Origin: Bin16 sp965206315
GTDB taxonomy: Bacteria > Chloroflexota > Dehalococcoidia > Lucifugimonadales > Australimonadaceae
NCBI GenBank assembly: GCA_965206315.1
Contig: OZ242210.1
Location: 1,302,001 to 1,366,000 of the forward strand
Direction: 5' to 3'
Length of the DNA: 64,000 nucleotides
Shown here: positions 1-9,261 of the stretch, one piece after another
Layout: every line of letters begins with the position of its first letter
Position numbering within the stretch: position 1 is the stretch's first letter
Notes under the pieces: model-generated
What the model was told of the DNA's origin: nothing
The model's input: the letters and a program-made list of their open reading frames with translations, nothing else
Database searches by the model: none
Program-made: the position numbers and the translations under genes

Positions 1-2
1 GC

Positions 3-788
3 GGCGGCGACATCGGCGACCACAACCGCGAGAAGAGCGGCGTCGGCGTCGAGATCACGGACGAGACGAAGCGGTGGGAGTTCGGCGACCCGCTCCACCT
101 GAACACGCTCAAGACCGTCAGCAACGCCGTGCTCCGCGAGGGGCCGGGCACGCCCGTGCGCATCAGGCCGGACGACTTCGAGATAGACCGCACCATCGCG
201 CAGACGCGCGCGTGCACCGTCATCGCTATCGACATGAGCTACTCGATGTTCTGGGACGGCGCGTTCCAGGCCGGGCAGCGCGTCGGGCTGGCGCTCGACA
301 CGCTCATCCGCTCGAAGTTCCCGAAGGACCAGGTGACGGTCGTCGCGTTCTCCTACTTCGTGCTGCCGCTGCAGCCGCACATGCTGCTCGACACGTACTG
401 GGTCGAGTTCGGGGGCGGCACGAACTTCCAGGAGGTGCTGCGCCAGTCACGGCAGATACTCGGCAGGCAGGGCGGCACGAACAAACAGATCATCCTCATC
501 ACCGACGGCGAGCCGACGACCTACAACTGGACGGAGAGCGACCTGCGCGCGAACTACGGGCGGCGGGGCGGCGGGCTCGTCGAGGCGACGATGCGGGAGG
601 TGATGCGTTGCACGCGCGACAACATCACCATCAACACGTTCATGCTGGACCAGAGCCCGTCACTGCTGCGGTTCGTGCAACTGATGACGAAGATCAACAA
701 AGGGCGCGCCTTCATCTCCAGCCCGCACAGCCTCGGCTCGTACGTCGTGGCGGACTACGTCTCGAACCGGAACAAGGTCATCCGGTAG
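3..788 (+). CDS. VWA-domain protein, 5' end outside window
   Basis: The reading frame is open from the first bases of the window, so the true start lies upstream. The visible 261 residues include a von Willebrand factor A domain. Its metal-binding (MIDAS) motif reads DMSYSM, followed by a conserved-looking GGTNF loop and an ITDGEP strand. The domain starts after a segment resembling the linker of bacterial VWA proteins that pair with MoxR/ChlI-type AAA ATPases, and such a partner would be expected just upstream. The substrate cannot be read from the sequence. The fold call is firm; the pairing is inference. Confidence 0.8.
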   Translation, partial: GGDIGDHNREKSGVGVEITDETKRWEFGDPLHLNTLKTVSNAVLREGPGTPVRIRPDDFEIDRTIAQTRACTVIAIDMSYSMFWDGAFQAGQRVGLALDTLIRSKFPKDQVTVVAFSYFVLPLQPHMLLDTYWVEFGGGTNFQEVLRQSRQILGRQGGTNKQIILITDGEPTTYNWTESDLRANYGRRGGGLVEATMREVMRCTRDNITINTFMLDQSPSLLRFVQLMTKINKGRAFISSPHSLGSYVVADYVSNRNKVIR

Positions 789-809
789 GGAGGACTCGGC
801 GGGCGTTCC

Positions 810-1952
810 CTAGTACACCCCGGGGAAGATCCGGTACTTCACCAGCGATTTGTACTCCGCCCACTTCTCCTCGCCGTACTTCTCGGCGCAGTGCTTGTCG
901 TCGTCGCGCTGTCGTGAAGTGAACAGCGAGACGATGAAGACGAAGTAGACCCACGCCCACGGATTGCCGAAGTGCCCGAACACCAGCGCGATCGAGAGCG
1001 ACGCGAACCCCTCGCCCATGTAGTTGAAGTGCCGCGCCACGCCCCAGTAACCGCTGTACAGGATCTTGCGCTCGCCGACCTCGATGTACTTCGGCTCGAT
1101 GATGCCGAGGAACTTCCGGTCAGGGAACCGCTTGAACATGTACTTCTGCATGTTCGCGCCGCGCGAGATGCTCCATCCGAGCAGGAACAGCGCAGCCGCC
1201 CCGATGAGCCAGACGTACGTCCACGGCGCCGAGAACCCGGGGTCCGGGTGCGCGGCCATGCCCCACAGCGGCAGGATGAACAGCCACCCGTAGATCACGA
1301 GGCCGCCCCAGAACAGCATGAAGCCCAGCCGCTCGTGGATGAGGTCGTAGGTGTAGAGCTGGACGCGCTCGAAGACGAAGTAGTCCGTGATGTAGAACGT
1401 GAAGAACGCCGCGTACAGGAACACGCCCGGGTTGGCGTCGGCGCCGAACCGGTCGTAGTGGTACGCGGCCCCCGACAGCGCGTTGAGCGAGAGCATCGAC
1501 CCGCCGACGACGTAGAACCACATCTTGATGTCGAAGCGGTCCTTGAACAGGGAGATCTCCCGCACCCGCCCGGTCCACAGCTCGGCGAGGGGGCCTTTCG
1601 TACTGTCGCCCTTCGGCTGGGTGAACACCGCCAGGATCGCGAAGATGAGCGTGAAGACCGTTCCGCCGGCCACGGAGTAGACCGACGCCCGGTAGAACCA
1701 CTCGCGCGGCATCCCGGTGACCTCGGTAGCCCACACGATCAGCACGATGACGAACACGAGGAGACCGTTCAGCCGGTAGTTGCGCGGTTGGCCGGTCGCC
1801 TCGTCGATGACGTAGCCGGGCACCCGCCGCGCGGGCAGGATGATCTGCAACACGGCGAACACGGCGAAGATGATGAGCGGGGTGAAGAACCCCCAGACCG
1901 CCTCCGTCCCGGAGAGCTCGAAGAGATGTTCGATGCCGAGCCATTCGATCAT
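810..1952 (-). CDS. ERG4/ERG24-family membrane reductase (sterol C14/C24-reductase-like)
   Basis: This 380-residue polytopic membrane protein has about nine hydrophobic segments. Its C-terminus carries the sterol-reductase family signature. A GYWGVARHFNYMGE block (about residues 301-315) corresponds to the NADPH-site motif WWGxxRHxNYxGD. The tail (about 350-380) follows the Cxx(K)YGxxWxxYxxxVxYRIxP pattern, with C355, K358-Y359-G360 and a final RIFPGVY, plus one extra residue before the Trp. Family members reduce double bonds in sterols or related isoprenoids. No other sterol gene is visible here, so the substrate is unknown. The gene is divergent from the cyclase gene. A general isoprenylcysteine-methyltransferase-superfamily protein is the main alternative. 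Confidence 0.75.
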   Translation of the reverse strand: MIEWLGIEHLFELSGTEAVWGFFTPLIIFAVFAVLQIILPARRVPGYVIDEATGQPRNYRLNGLLVFVIVLIVWATEVTGMPREWFYRASVYSVAGGTVFTLIFAILAVFTQPKGDSTKGPLAELWTGRVREISLFKDRFDIKMWFYVVGGSMLSLNALSGAAYHYDRFGADANPGVFLYAAFFTFYITDYFVFERVQLYTYDLIHERLGFMLFWGGLVIYGWLFILPLWGMAAHPDPGFSAPWTYVWLIGAAALFLLGWSISRGANMQKYMFKRFPDRKFLGIIEPKYIEVGERKILYSGYWGVARHFNYMGEGFASLSIALVFGHFGNPWAWVYFVFIVSLFTSRQRDDDKHCAEKYGEEKWAEYKSLVKYRIFPGVY

Positions 1953-2091
1953 GACGGGATACCCCCTTGTCTGACGACGCGGCCATTATGGTTATGACGC
2001 ACGGACGCGGTCAACGACAGACGGAGCATTGTCATTCGGCATCTTTGGTATGCTCGCTCCCGACGCCCATCTCCCGTGACGGAGGTTCGCC

Positions 2092-3039
2092 ATGACCACG
2101 CGCCAACTGCCTACCGAAGATGAAGTGCTCGGCTACTTCGAATCGCTCAGCAACTGGGGACGCTGGGGCGACGACGACCAGCTCGGCACGCTCAACCTCG
2201 TCACGCCGGAGAAGCGGAGGCAGGCCGCGGCGCTCGTGAAGGAGGGCCTCAGCATCGGCTGCGCCCGCCCCGTCAGCACCCAGTACGCGCTCGACCAGCC
2301 CATAACGCCCGTTCACTTCATGGTCGACACCGGCGAGGAGTACTGCCTCGACGACGAGAAGGAGTGGACGACCCAGACCTCCGCCGATTACTTCGGCATG
2401 GCGATCCACGGCCCCGGCCAGACCCACCTGGATGCGCTCTGCCACCAGTTCTGGCAGGGGAAGATGTACAACGGACGCCCCTCCAGCCTCATATCGTCGA
2501 GCGGTAAGGCGGCGTTCGGCGCGGTCGACGGCATGAAGGACGGCCTCGTGACGAAGGGCGTGCTGCTCGACCTCGCCAAGATTCGCGACGTCCTCTGGTA
2601 CGAACCCGGCGAGGCCGCCTACGTGGACGACCTCGAGGCGGCGGAGAAGGCGCAGGGCGTCCGCGTCGAGGAGGGCGACGCGCTCCTGCTCCGGTTCGGC
2701 TGGTCGAGGCGGCGCTACATGCTCGGCCCCGTGCCGCGCGAGGGCGGGCGCGCCGGGCTGCACGCCTCGTGCCTGCCGTGGCTCCACGAGCGCGGCATCT
2801 CCGTTCTCGCGTGCGACAGCGCCCAGGAGGTGCGGCCCACCGGCTACGACCGCTTCTTCGGCCCCATCCACTCGGTCGGACAGGTCGCGATGGGCCTCTG
2901 GCTCGTGGACAACGCCGACTTCGACGCGCTCGCCGAGGCGTGCGCGCGGACGGGGCGCTATGAGTTCATGTTCACCGTCGCGCCGATGAACTTCCCGCTG
3001 GCGACCGGCTCGCCCCTGAACCCGATTGCCGTCCTCTAG
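2092..3039 (+). CDS. Cyclase-family metal-dependent hydrolase
   Basis: This is a 315-residue protein of the cyclase/kynurenine formamidase-like family (PF04199 type). The metal-binding core HGPGQTHLDALCH fits the family pattern HxxxTHxDxxxH. The opening YFESLSNWGRWGDDDQLGTLN is typical of the long catabolic branch. Members hydrolyse amides or lactones of small carboxylic acids; the substrate here is unknown. The gene lies 13 nt upstream of a tricarboxylate-type transporter gene, which suggests that an imported carboxylate feeds the enzyme. A TATGCT box about 46 nt upstream and GGAGG before the ATG support the start. Confidence 0.85.
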   Translation: MTTRQLPTEDEVLGYFESLSNWGRWGDDDQLGTLNLVTPEKRRQAAALVKEGLSIGCARPVSTQYALDQPITPVHFMVDTGEEYCLDDEKEWTTQTSADYFGMAIHGPGQTHLDALCHQFWQGKMYNGRPSSLISSSGKAAFGAVDGMKDGLVTKGVLLDLAKIRDVLWYEPGEAAYVDDLEAAEKAQGVRVEEGDALLLRFGWSRRRYMLGPVPREGGRAGLHASCLPWLHERGISVLACDSAQEVRPTGYDRFFGPIHSVGQVAMGLWLVDNADFDALAEACARTGRYEFMFTVAPMNFPLATGSPLNPIAVL

Positions 3040-3052
3040 GGCTACCTAGCCT

Positions 3053-5056
3053 ATGGAAGCCATCGCGACGGCGCTCGGCTACCTGCTCGACCCTGTCTAC
3101 TGGGCCGTGCTCCTCAGTGTCGTCGTGCTCGCCGCTATCGCGAGCGCCATCCCCGGCATGAACGCCTTCCTCGTGATGGCGCTCGCCTTCCCCTTCATCC
3201 TCTTCGAGGTCGACGAACCCGCCATCGGACTCGTCGCCCTCGCGACCATCAGCGGCGTCAGCAACACGCTCGACTCCGTCCCCGCCATCCTCATCGGGCA
3301 GCCGAGCGCCGCGACGCAGGTGACGTTCCTGGAGGGCCACCAGCTCGCCCGGCGCGGGTACGCCGCGCACACCCTCGGCGCGGTCTACGCCGTCTCCGCG
3401 CTCGGCGGCATCGTCGGAGCGGCGCTGCTCACCATCGCCATCCCCGTCGCGCGCCCGTTCGTGCTGCGGTTCGGCTTTCCGGAGATAGCCGCCACCGGCA
3501 TGGTCGGCATCGCCATGGTCATCGTGCTCAGCCGGGGCGCGATGGTGCGGGGCCTCATCTCCGCGCTCGTCGGCATGCTCCTCGGCCTCATCGGCACGAT
3601 GGGCAGGCTGACGGTCGACCCGTTCGTGAGTATGCCGCTCGTGCCGTTCATCATCGGCCTGTTCGCGCTGCCGGAGCTGGTCGACCTCATGATGAGCCGC
3701 CGTCCGGTTGCGGCGGAGGGCGCGACCTTCGGCAGGAGCGAGGTGCTGCGCGGCGTGGGCTACGGCATCTCCCGGTGGAAGATGACGGTCCGGCAGTCCG
3801 CCTTCGGCGTCTTCCTCGGGGCGATCCCCGGCGTCGGCTCCGCCGTCGTGGACTGGCTGGCGTACGCGTTCGGCATCATCCTCTCGAAGGACCGCTCCGA
3901 GTTCGGCAAGGGCTCGCTGGACGGCGTGCTGTTCGCCGAGTCCGCGCAGAACGCGAAAGAGGCGGGCGCGGCGCTCCCCACGCTTGCGCTCGGCGTCCCC
4001 GGCGCGCCGACGTGGGCGCTCGTCGTGGTGGCCATGATTCCCTACGGCGTCGCGCCGGGCCCGGAGATGCTCGGAACGCACGCGCACATCACCATCCTCC
4101 TCGTCATAACGCTGGCGCTCGCGAACCTCATCATCTCCGGCATCGGCGTGGGCGTCACCGGCTTCCTCGCGCGCCTCACCGCCGTCCCGTATCCCATCAT
4201 CGGCGCGGTCGTCATCCCCATCGCGCTGCTGTCCACATTCGTGGACACGACGAGCTGGCGCGGCATCCAGATCGCCCTCGGCATCGGGGCGATGGGGCTC
4301 GTGATGAAGCGCTACAACTGGCCGAGGCCGCCGATGATCCTCGGCTTCATCCTCGTGGACGTCATCGAGCGCAACCACTTCAACGCGGTCAGCATCCACG
4401 GCTACCCCGGCTCGCTCACCCGCCCCATCACCATCGTCATCCTGCTCATCGCGATCGCCGTCGCCGCGGTGCTCCTACGCTCCGTCAGACGCATGGAGCG
4501 CGAAACGGAGCTCGCCGTGGAGGAGGCTGATGCCGAAAGCGCCCCTGCTCGTGGGTGGAAGGAGCGCTTCCTCAACCCGGACGTGCTCATCCCTATCGTG
4601 GTCATGGCGGGGATGGCCCTGATGCTGTCCGACCACCTGTCGCACCCCGTGCAGGACCGTTGGCGCTTCACCACCTACCCGTTCTGGCTGCCGGTCATCG
4701 CGCTGGGGCTGCTCGCTTTCGAACTGTTCCGCGGGCTCCGTGGCCGGCCGCGTCCCTCCACCATCATGGACCTCGGCCTCGTCAGCGGAGGCGCCGAGGG
4801 CGCACGGGAAGCGGCGTACCGGATGCTGGGGCTGTTCGCCCTCTTCCTGCTGATCGGCACGACCGTCGGCCTGAGATGGGGAGCGCTCGCATTCGCGCTG
4901 GCGGGGCCGATCGTGCTGCTGCGCGGGTACGGGCGGTTCCTCATGGCGCTCATCGCCGCGGCGGTCGTCGGGATATTCATCAAGGTCTTCCTGGACAACA
5001 TCCTCTTCGTCATCTACCCGGAGCCGTTCATCCGCAACTGGTCCACGGGAGGCTAG
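3053..5056 (+). CDS. tctA: Tripartite tricarboxylate transporter, TctA-TctB fusion
   Basis: This 667-residue membrane protein has two parts. Residues 1 to about 485 form a TctA large permease, with the family-like glycine-rich blocks IPGMNAFL near the start and GAIPGVGSAVVDWLAY mid-protein, and about twelve membrane segments. After a charged linker (about 480-505), residues 510-660 form a four-helix TctB-like small membrane subunit. These are normally separate genes in TTT uptake systems. No TctC periplasmic binding protein is visible in the window, so it must be encoded elsewhere. The gene follows the cyclase gene by 13 nt with no strong ribosome site, which suggests co-transcription. Its stop overlaps that of convergent rluD. 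Confidence 0.85.
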   Translation: MEAIATALGYLLDPVYWAVLLSVVVLAAIASAIPGMNAFLVMALAFPFILFEVDEPAIGLVALATISGVSNTLDSVPAILIGQPSAATQVTFLEGHQLARRGYAAHTLGAVYAVSALGGIVGAALLTIAIPVARPFVLRFGFPEIAATGMVGIAMVIVLSRGAMVRGLISALVGMLLGLIGTMGRLTVDPFVSMPLVPFIIGLFALPELVDLMMSRRPVAAEGATFGRSEVLRGVGYGISRWKMTVRQSAFGVFLGAIPGVGSAVVDWLAYAFGIILSKDRSEFGKGSLDGVLFAESAQNAKEAGAALPTLALGVPGAPTWALVVVAMIPYGVAPGPEMLGTHAHITILLVITLALANLIISGIGVGVTGFLARLTAVPYPIIGAVVIPIALLSTFVDTTSWRGIQIALGIGAMGLVMKRYNWPRPPMILGFILVDVIERNHFNAVSIHGYPGSLTRPITIVILLIAIAVAAVLLRSVRRMERETELAVEEADAESAPARGWKERFLNPDVLIPIVVMAGMALMLSDHLSHPVQDRWRFTTYPFWLPVIALGLLAFELFRGLRGRPRPSTIMDLGLVSGGAEGAREAAYRMLGLFALFLLIGTTVGLRWGALAFALAGPIVLLRGYGRFLMALIAAAVVGIFIKVFLDNILFVIYPEPFIRNWSTGG

Positions 5057-5979
5057 GCGCGGCGCAACTCCGACAGCGCGTCGGAGAGGTCGTCCGGCAG
5101 AGGTGACTCGAACGTCTTACGCTCCGTTTCAGCGGGCGGCATCGCGATCTCCAGCCGCGCCGCGTGCAGGAAGTGACGGGGTACGAGCAGCGAGCGCCTG
5201 CCGTACACCGGATCGCCCACGAGCGGGTGGCCGATCGAGGCGAGGTGCACGCGTATCTGGTGCGTGCGCCCGGTGACCGGATGCGCCTCGACCAGCGTGA
5301 ACCTGCCGTGCAGGCCGTCGAAGCGTTCGACGACCCGATAGCGCGTAAGAGCAGCGCGTCCTCCCTCGACGACAGCCATCTTCTTGCGCTGCTTCGGATG
5401 CCTGCCGATGGGCGCGTCGACCTCGCCCTCAGTGTTCCGCACCGCCCCTGTCGTCAACGCGACGTAAGACTTGTCGACGCTGCGCTCCCTCATCTGGCGC
5501 GAGAGGCCGCGGTGCGCCGCGTCCGTCTTCGCCACGACGATGAGGCCGGATGTGTCCTTGTCCAGCCGGTGCACGATGCCGGGGCGCTCCACCCCGCCGA
5601 TGCCCGGCAGGTCAGGCACGAGCGCCAGGAGCGCGTTCACGAGCGTGCCGTCCGGGTGTCCCGGCGCGGGGTGCACCGTGAGTCCGGCGGGCTTGTCCAC
5701 CACGATGAGCTGATCGTCTTCGTAGACGATGCCGACGGGGATGTCCTGCGGCGCGAGGTCGAGCGGCGACGACGGCGGCACCACGACCACGACCACGTCG
5801 CCGTCGCGCACGGCAGCGGACGGTTTGACGATGCGTCCGTTGACGGTGACCCGGCCCTCCCGCGCCAGCGCCGCCGCCCGCGAGCGGCTGAAGGATGGGT
5901 CGCGCGCCTGCACGAACGTGTCCACCCGGGAGCCGGTGTCGGCCTCGCTTGCGGTGAATCGCGCTTCGGTGGTCTGCAT
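5053..5979 (-). CDS. rluD: 23S rRNA pseudouridine synthase, RluD family
   Basis: The 308-residue protein has an N-terminal S4 RNA-binding domain (about residues 15-80) and a RluA/RluD-type catalytic domain. The signature HRLDKDTSGLIVVAKT contains the catalytic Asp. The enzyme isomerises uridines in 23S rRNA, in E. coli helix 69. It lies 38 nt downstream of lspA on the same strand, the classical lspA-rluD order, and probably shares its transcript. Assignment to RluD rather than another RluA-family member rests on the S4 domain and the neighbour. Confidence 0.93.
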   Translation of the reverse strand: MQTTEARFTASEADTGSRVDTFVQARDPSFSRSRAAALAREGRVTVNGRIVKPSAAVRDGDVVVVVVPPSSPLDLAPQDIPVGIVYEDDQLIVVDKPAGLTVHPAPGHPDGTLVNALLALVPDLPGIGGVERPGIVHRLDKDTSGLIVVAKTDAAHRGLSRQMRERSVDKSYVALTTGAVRNTEGEVDAPIGRHPKQRKKMAVVEGGRAALTRYRVVERFDGLHGRFTLVEAHPVTGRTHQIRVHLASIGHPLVGDPVYGRRSLLVPRHFLHAARLEIAMPPAETERKTFESPLPDDLSDALSELRRA

Positions 5980-6017
5980 GGCTCCGCTGCGGACGGGTCG
6001 GGACGTGCGGCGGGAGG

Positions 6018-6530
6018 CTAGTCGGCGTACTCCTCGTCGCCGGGGGTGCTCGTGGTGACGAGCGTGGGGCGGGGAGTCGGGCGGGTCAGCAAGAGCACCG
6101 CACCGAAGATGATGATGCCGGTGACGATGGACGCGTCCGCGAGGTTGAAGATGTACCAGGGGCCGACGTCGATGAAGTCTGTGACGTGCCCCAGCCTGAT
6201 GCGGTCGGCCAGGTTCCCGAACGCGCCCGCGAACATCAGGCCCAGGCTCGTCTGCACCCAGACGCCCGGCGTGCCCTGCGAGCGGTAGAACAGGACCAGT
6301 ACGACGATGCCGACGATGGAGGCGATGGTCAGCGGCATGTTGTTCCCGCCGAACAGCCCGAACGCGCTGCCCGTGTTCGCGACGTGCGTGAAACGGAAGA
6401 ACCCCTCCTCCGGCCAGGACGAATACATCGGGAGGTAGAGCTCGATGCCCAATTTCGAGAACTGGTCCGCCGTGAACGCCAGCAGCGCGATGAGGATGAC
6501 CAGCCCGTGCTTGTAGAGGAACGCAACCAT
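6018..6530 (-). CDS. lspA: Lipoprotein signal peptidase (signal peptidase II)
   Basis: The protein is 170 residues with four membrane helices. The family motifs are present: NTGSAFGLF, GNLADRIRLGHVTDFIDV and FNLADASI, which contain the two catalytic aspartates. It cleaves prolipoproteins at the lipobox Cys, and the window encodes at least four probable lipoproteins. The start at 6530 is chosen because it is preceded by GGGGG and begins just before the first helix; the frame stays open far upstream without family similarity. The gene is divergent from the threonine aldolase gene. Confidence 0.93.
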   Translation of the reverse strand: MVAFLYKHGLVILIALLAFTADQFSKLGIELYLPMYSSWPEEGFFRFTHVANTGSAFGLFGGNNMPLTIASIVGIVVLVLFYRSQGTPGVWVQTSLGLMFAGAFGNLADRIRLGHVTDFIDVGPWYIFNLADASIVTGIIIFGAVLLLTRPTPRPTLVTTSTPGDEEYAD

Positions 6531-6590
6531 CGTCCCCCAGTTTATCAGGCGCTGGTAGAATCGCCGTATCCCCGCTGAAGGACGGCGACG

Positions 6591-7643
<1,053 letters not shown>

Positions 7644-7711
7644 GGAACGCGAGCGCGAGTGCGTCGGCCTTGTCCGGCGACGGTAAGCCGCGCCGCAGCG
7701 GGGGGTGAGGG

Positions 7712-7915
7712 TTACCCTGCGGAACGCTTCATGAACCCCGTGAGCACCCTGCCCTCGGGAGCGTCCGCCTCCTCCAGCCACTCCACCGCAACCAGCTCCC
7801 ACCCGTCCTCGCCGAGCGCGTTCAGCGCGCTCGTCACCTCTCCCGTGTCGTTCATGGCGTCCGCGTCGTTCCCCAGCCGGGGCCACAGCGGAACGGCGCG
7901 GTACTCCCAGCGCAT
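7712..7915 (-). CDS. Small DUF4177-like protein
   Basis: The 67-residue protein begins MRWEYRAVPLW and contains LNALGEDGWELVAVEW. This N-terminal strand plus 'LNxLGxxGWELV' pattern is typical of DUF4177-like small proteins. Function is unknown. It begins 3 nt after the truB stop codon and is probably the last gene of the nusA-to-truB operon, translated by coupling. The downstream end runs toward convergent ltaE. Confidence 0.7.
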   Translation of the reverse strand: MRWEYRAVPLWPRLGNDADAMNDTGEVTSALNALGEDGWELVAVEWLEEADAPEGRVLTGFMKRSAG

Positions 7916-7917
7916 CC

Positions 7918-8859
7918 CTACGGTTCCGGTGCGTAGCGAGAGAGCACAGGCTTCGCCATAATCTTCTCCGGCTTCCACGAGCTCTCCGCCCGGTTGAACC
8001 GCACGAGGCCGAGGAAGCGCCCGTCCTCCGAGTACGCCCGCCGGGGCTCGAGGTGCTTCGCGTACGGGGCGGAGCCCGGCAGATTGACGGGCTGCCCGTT
8101 CCGCAGGTGACGCTCGCCCGCCGCAGGGACGAGGAGCGCGGGGGTCTCGCGGAGGGCGGCGTCCGGCGGCTCCAGCAGCCCCTCCCAGTCCTGCTCCGCC
8201 TCCAGCTGCTCTATCGTCAGCGCGTCGTCCAGCGAGAACGGTCCCACGCGAGTGCGCGTGAGTGCGCTCAGGTGCGCGGGGCAGCCGACGGCCTCGCCGA
8301 GGTCGTGCGCGAGGCTTCGCATGTAGAACCCCTTGCCGCAGTCGACCTCCACCACCGCGCGCGGCGGCTCCCACTCGCGCAGCGTCAGCGAGTGGACGAC
8401 CACCTCGCGCTCCGGGCGCTCCACCTCCACGCCTGCGCGAGCGAGGTCGTAGAGGCGCTGGCCCTCGTGCTTCACGGCGGAGTACATCGGCGGCCGCTGC
8501 AGCACGATGCCGGAGAAACGCTGAAGGTGCTCCTCGACCTGCTCTCGCGAGAGCGACGCGTAGTCGCCCGTGGCCGTCGTTTCGCCTTCCGCGTCGTACG
8601 TGTCCGTCGCCGCGCCGAACGTGATCTCGCCGACGTACGTCTTGCCGCTGTCCACGAGGTAGTCCATGAACCGCGTCGCCTGCCCGAGGCAGACGGGCAG
8701 CACGCCCTCCGCTATCGGGTCGAGCGTGCCCGCATGTCCCACGCGCTTGACGCGGGTGATGCGCCGCACGGCGCGCACCACGTCCATAGAGGTGATGGCC
8801 TTCGGCTTGTTGATGACGAACGCGCCGTCAGCCTCGACCCTTGTTGTCGTTCCGCTCAT
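7918..8859 (-). CDS. truB: tRNA pseudouridine-55 synthase
   Basis: This 313-residue TruB isomerises U55 in the T-loop of tRNAs. The catalytic motif GHAGTLDPIAEGVLPVC contains the active Asp, and KPKAITSMDVV and YVGEITFG follow the family pattern. A C-terminal PUA-like region covers about residues 240-310. It is part of the nusA-rnpM-infB-rbfA-truB operon. The start lies in the second copy of a 28-bp tandem repeat that separates it from rbfA. An out-of-frame twin start sits at the rbfA stop. Confidence 0.95.
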   Translation of the reverse strand: MSGTTTRVEADGAFVINKPKAITSMDVVRAVRRITRVKRVGHAGTLDPIAEGVLPVCLGQATRFMDYLVDSGKTYVGEITFGAATDTYDAEGETTATGDYASLSREQVEEHLQRFSGIVLQRPPMYSAVKHEGQRLYDLARAGVEVERPEREVVVHSLTLREWEPPRAVVEVDCGKGFYMRSLAHDLGEAVGCPAHLSALTRTRVGPFSLDDALTIEQLEAEQDWEGLLEPPDAALRETPALLVPAAGERHLRNGQPVNLPGSAPYAKHLEPRRAYSEDGRFLGLVRFNRAESSWKPEKIMAKPVLSRYAPEP

Positions 8860-8906
8860 CCCTGTTCCTTGATGTCGTTCCGCTCATCCCTGTTCCTTGA
8901 TGTCGT
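8845..8906. repeat. 28-bp perfect tandem duplication at rbfA/truB junction
   Basis: Two perfect copies of a 28-bp unit (8845-8872 and 8873-8900) are followed by 6 bp of a third. The unit covers the last codons of rbfA and the ribosome site and start of truB. The upstream copy's ATG overlaps the rbfA TGA as ATGA, but since 28 is not a multiple of three it opens an unrelated short frame. Only the downstream ATG at 8859 reads truB. Confidence 0.95.
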
Positions 8907-9231
8907 CCAGCAGGCGGAGCACGCGGTCGCCCTCTTCGATGGCGGTGTCGCGTACGAAGTGTAATTCAGGCATGCGTTTCAGGTTCAGCCGCTGGTGCAG
9001 TTCTCTCTTGATGTAGCCCGACGCCGACCGCAGACCGGCGAGCGCCTCGCGAGCGTCGTCCTGTGTCCCCATGACCGTGACCGCCACGGTGGCGTGGCCG
9101 AGGTCGGCGCTGACCTTCACGTGCGCAAGGGTCACGAGGCGCGACAGCCTCGGGTCCTTCAACCGGCCGGTGGTCAACCTGCCGATCTCGCTCTGCAGCA
9201 GCCCAGCGATGCGGTCCGTCCTGCGGGTCAT
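8884..9231 (-). CDS. rbfA: Ribosome-binding factor A
   Basis: This is a 115-residue KH-fold protein required for 30S maturation. The family pattern is visible in DRIAGLLQSEIGRL, DPRLSRLVTLAHVKVSADLGHA and the C-terminal MPELHFVRDTAIEEGDRV. It starts 30 nt after infB. The last codons are shared with the tandem duplication described at the truB start. Confidence 0.93.
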   Translation of the reverse strand: MTRRTDRIAGLLQSEIGRLTTGRLKDPRLSRLVTLAHVKVSADLGHATVAVTVMGTQDDAREALAGLRSASGYIKRELHQRLNLKRMPELHFVRDTAIEEGDRVLRLLDDIKEQG

Positions 9232-9261
9232 GGGTCGCTCGATTCCGCGCGCAGCCTGGAC

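Noticed and set aside
2972..4399. A 475-codon frame opposite the TctA-TctB gene
   Set aside because: It is Asp/Arg/His-rich shadow coding without domain features; the plus-strand frame is a membrane transporter.
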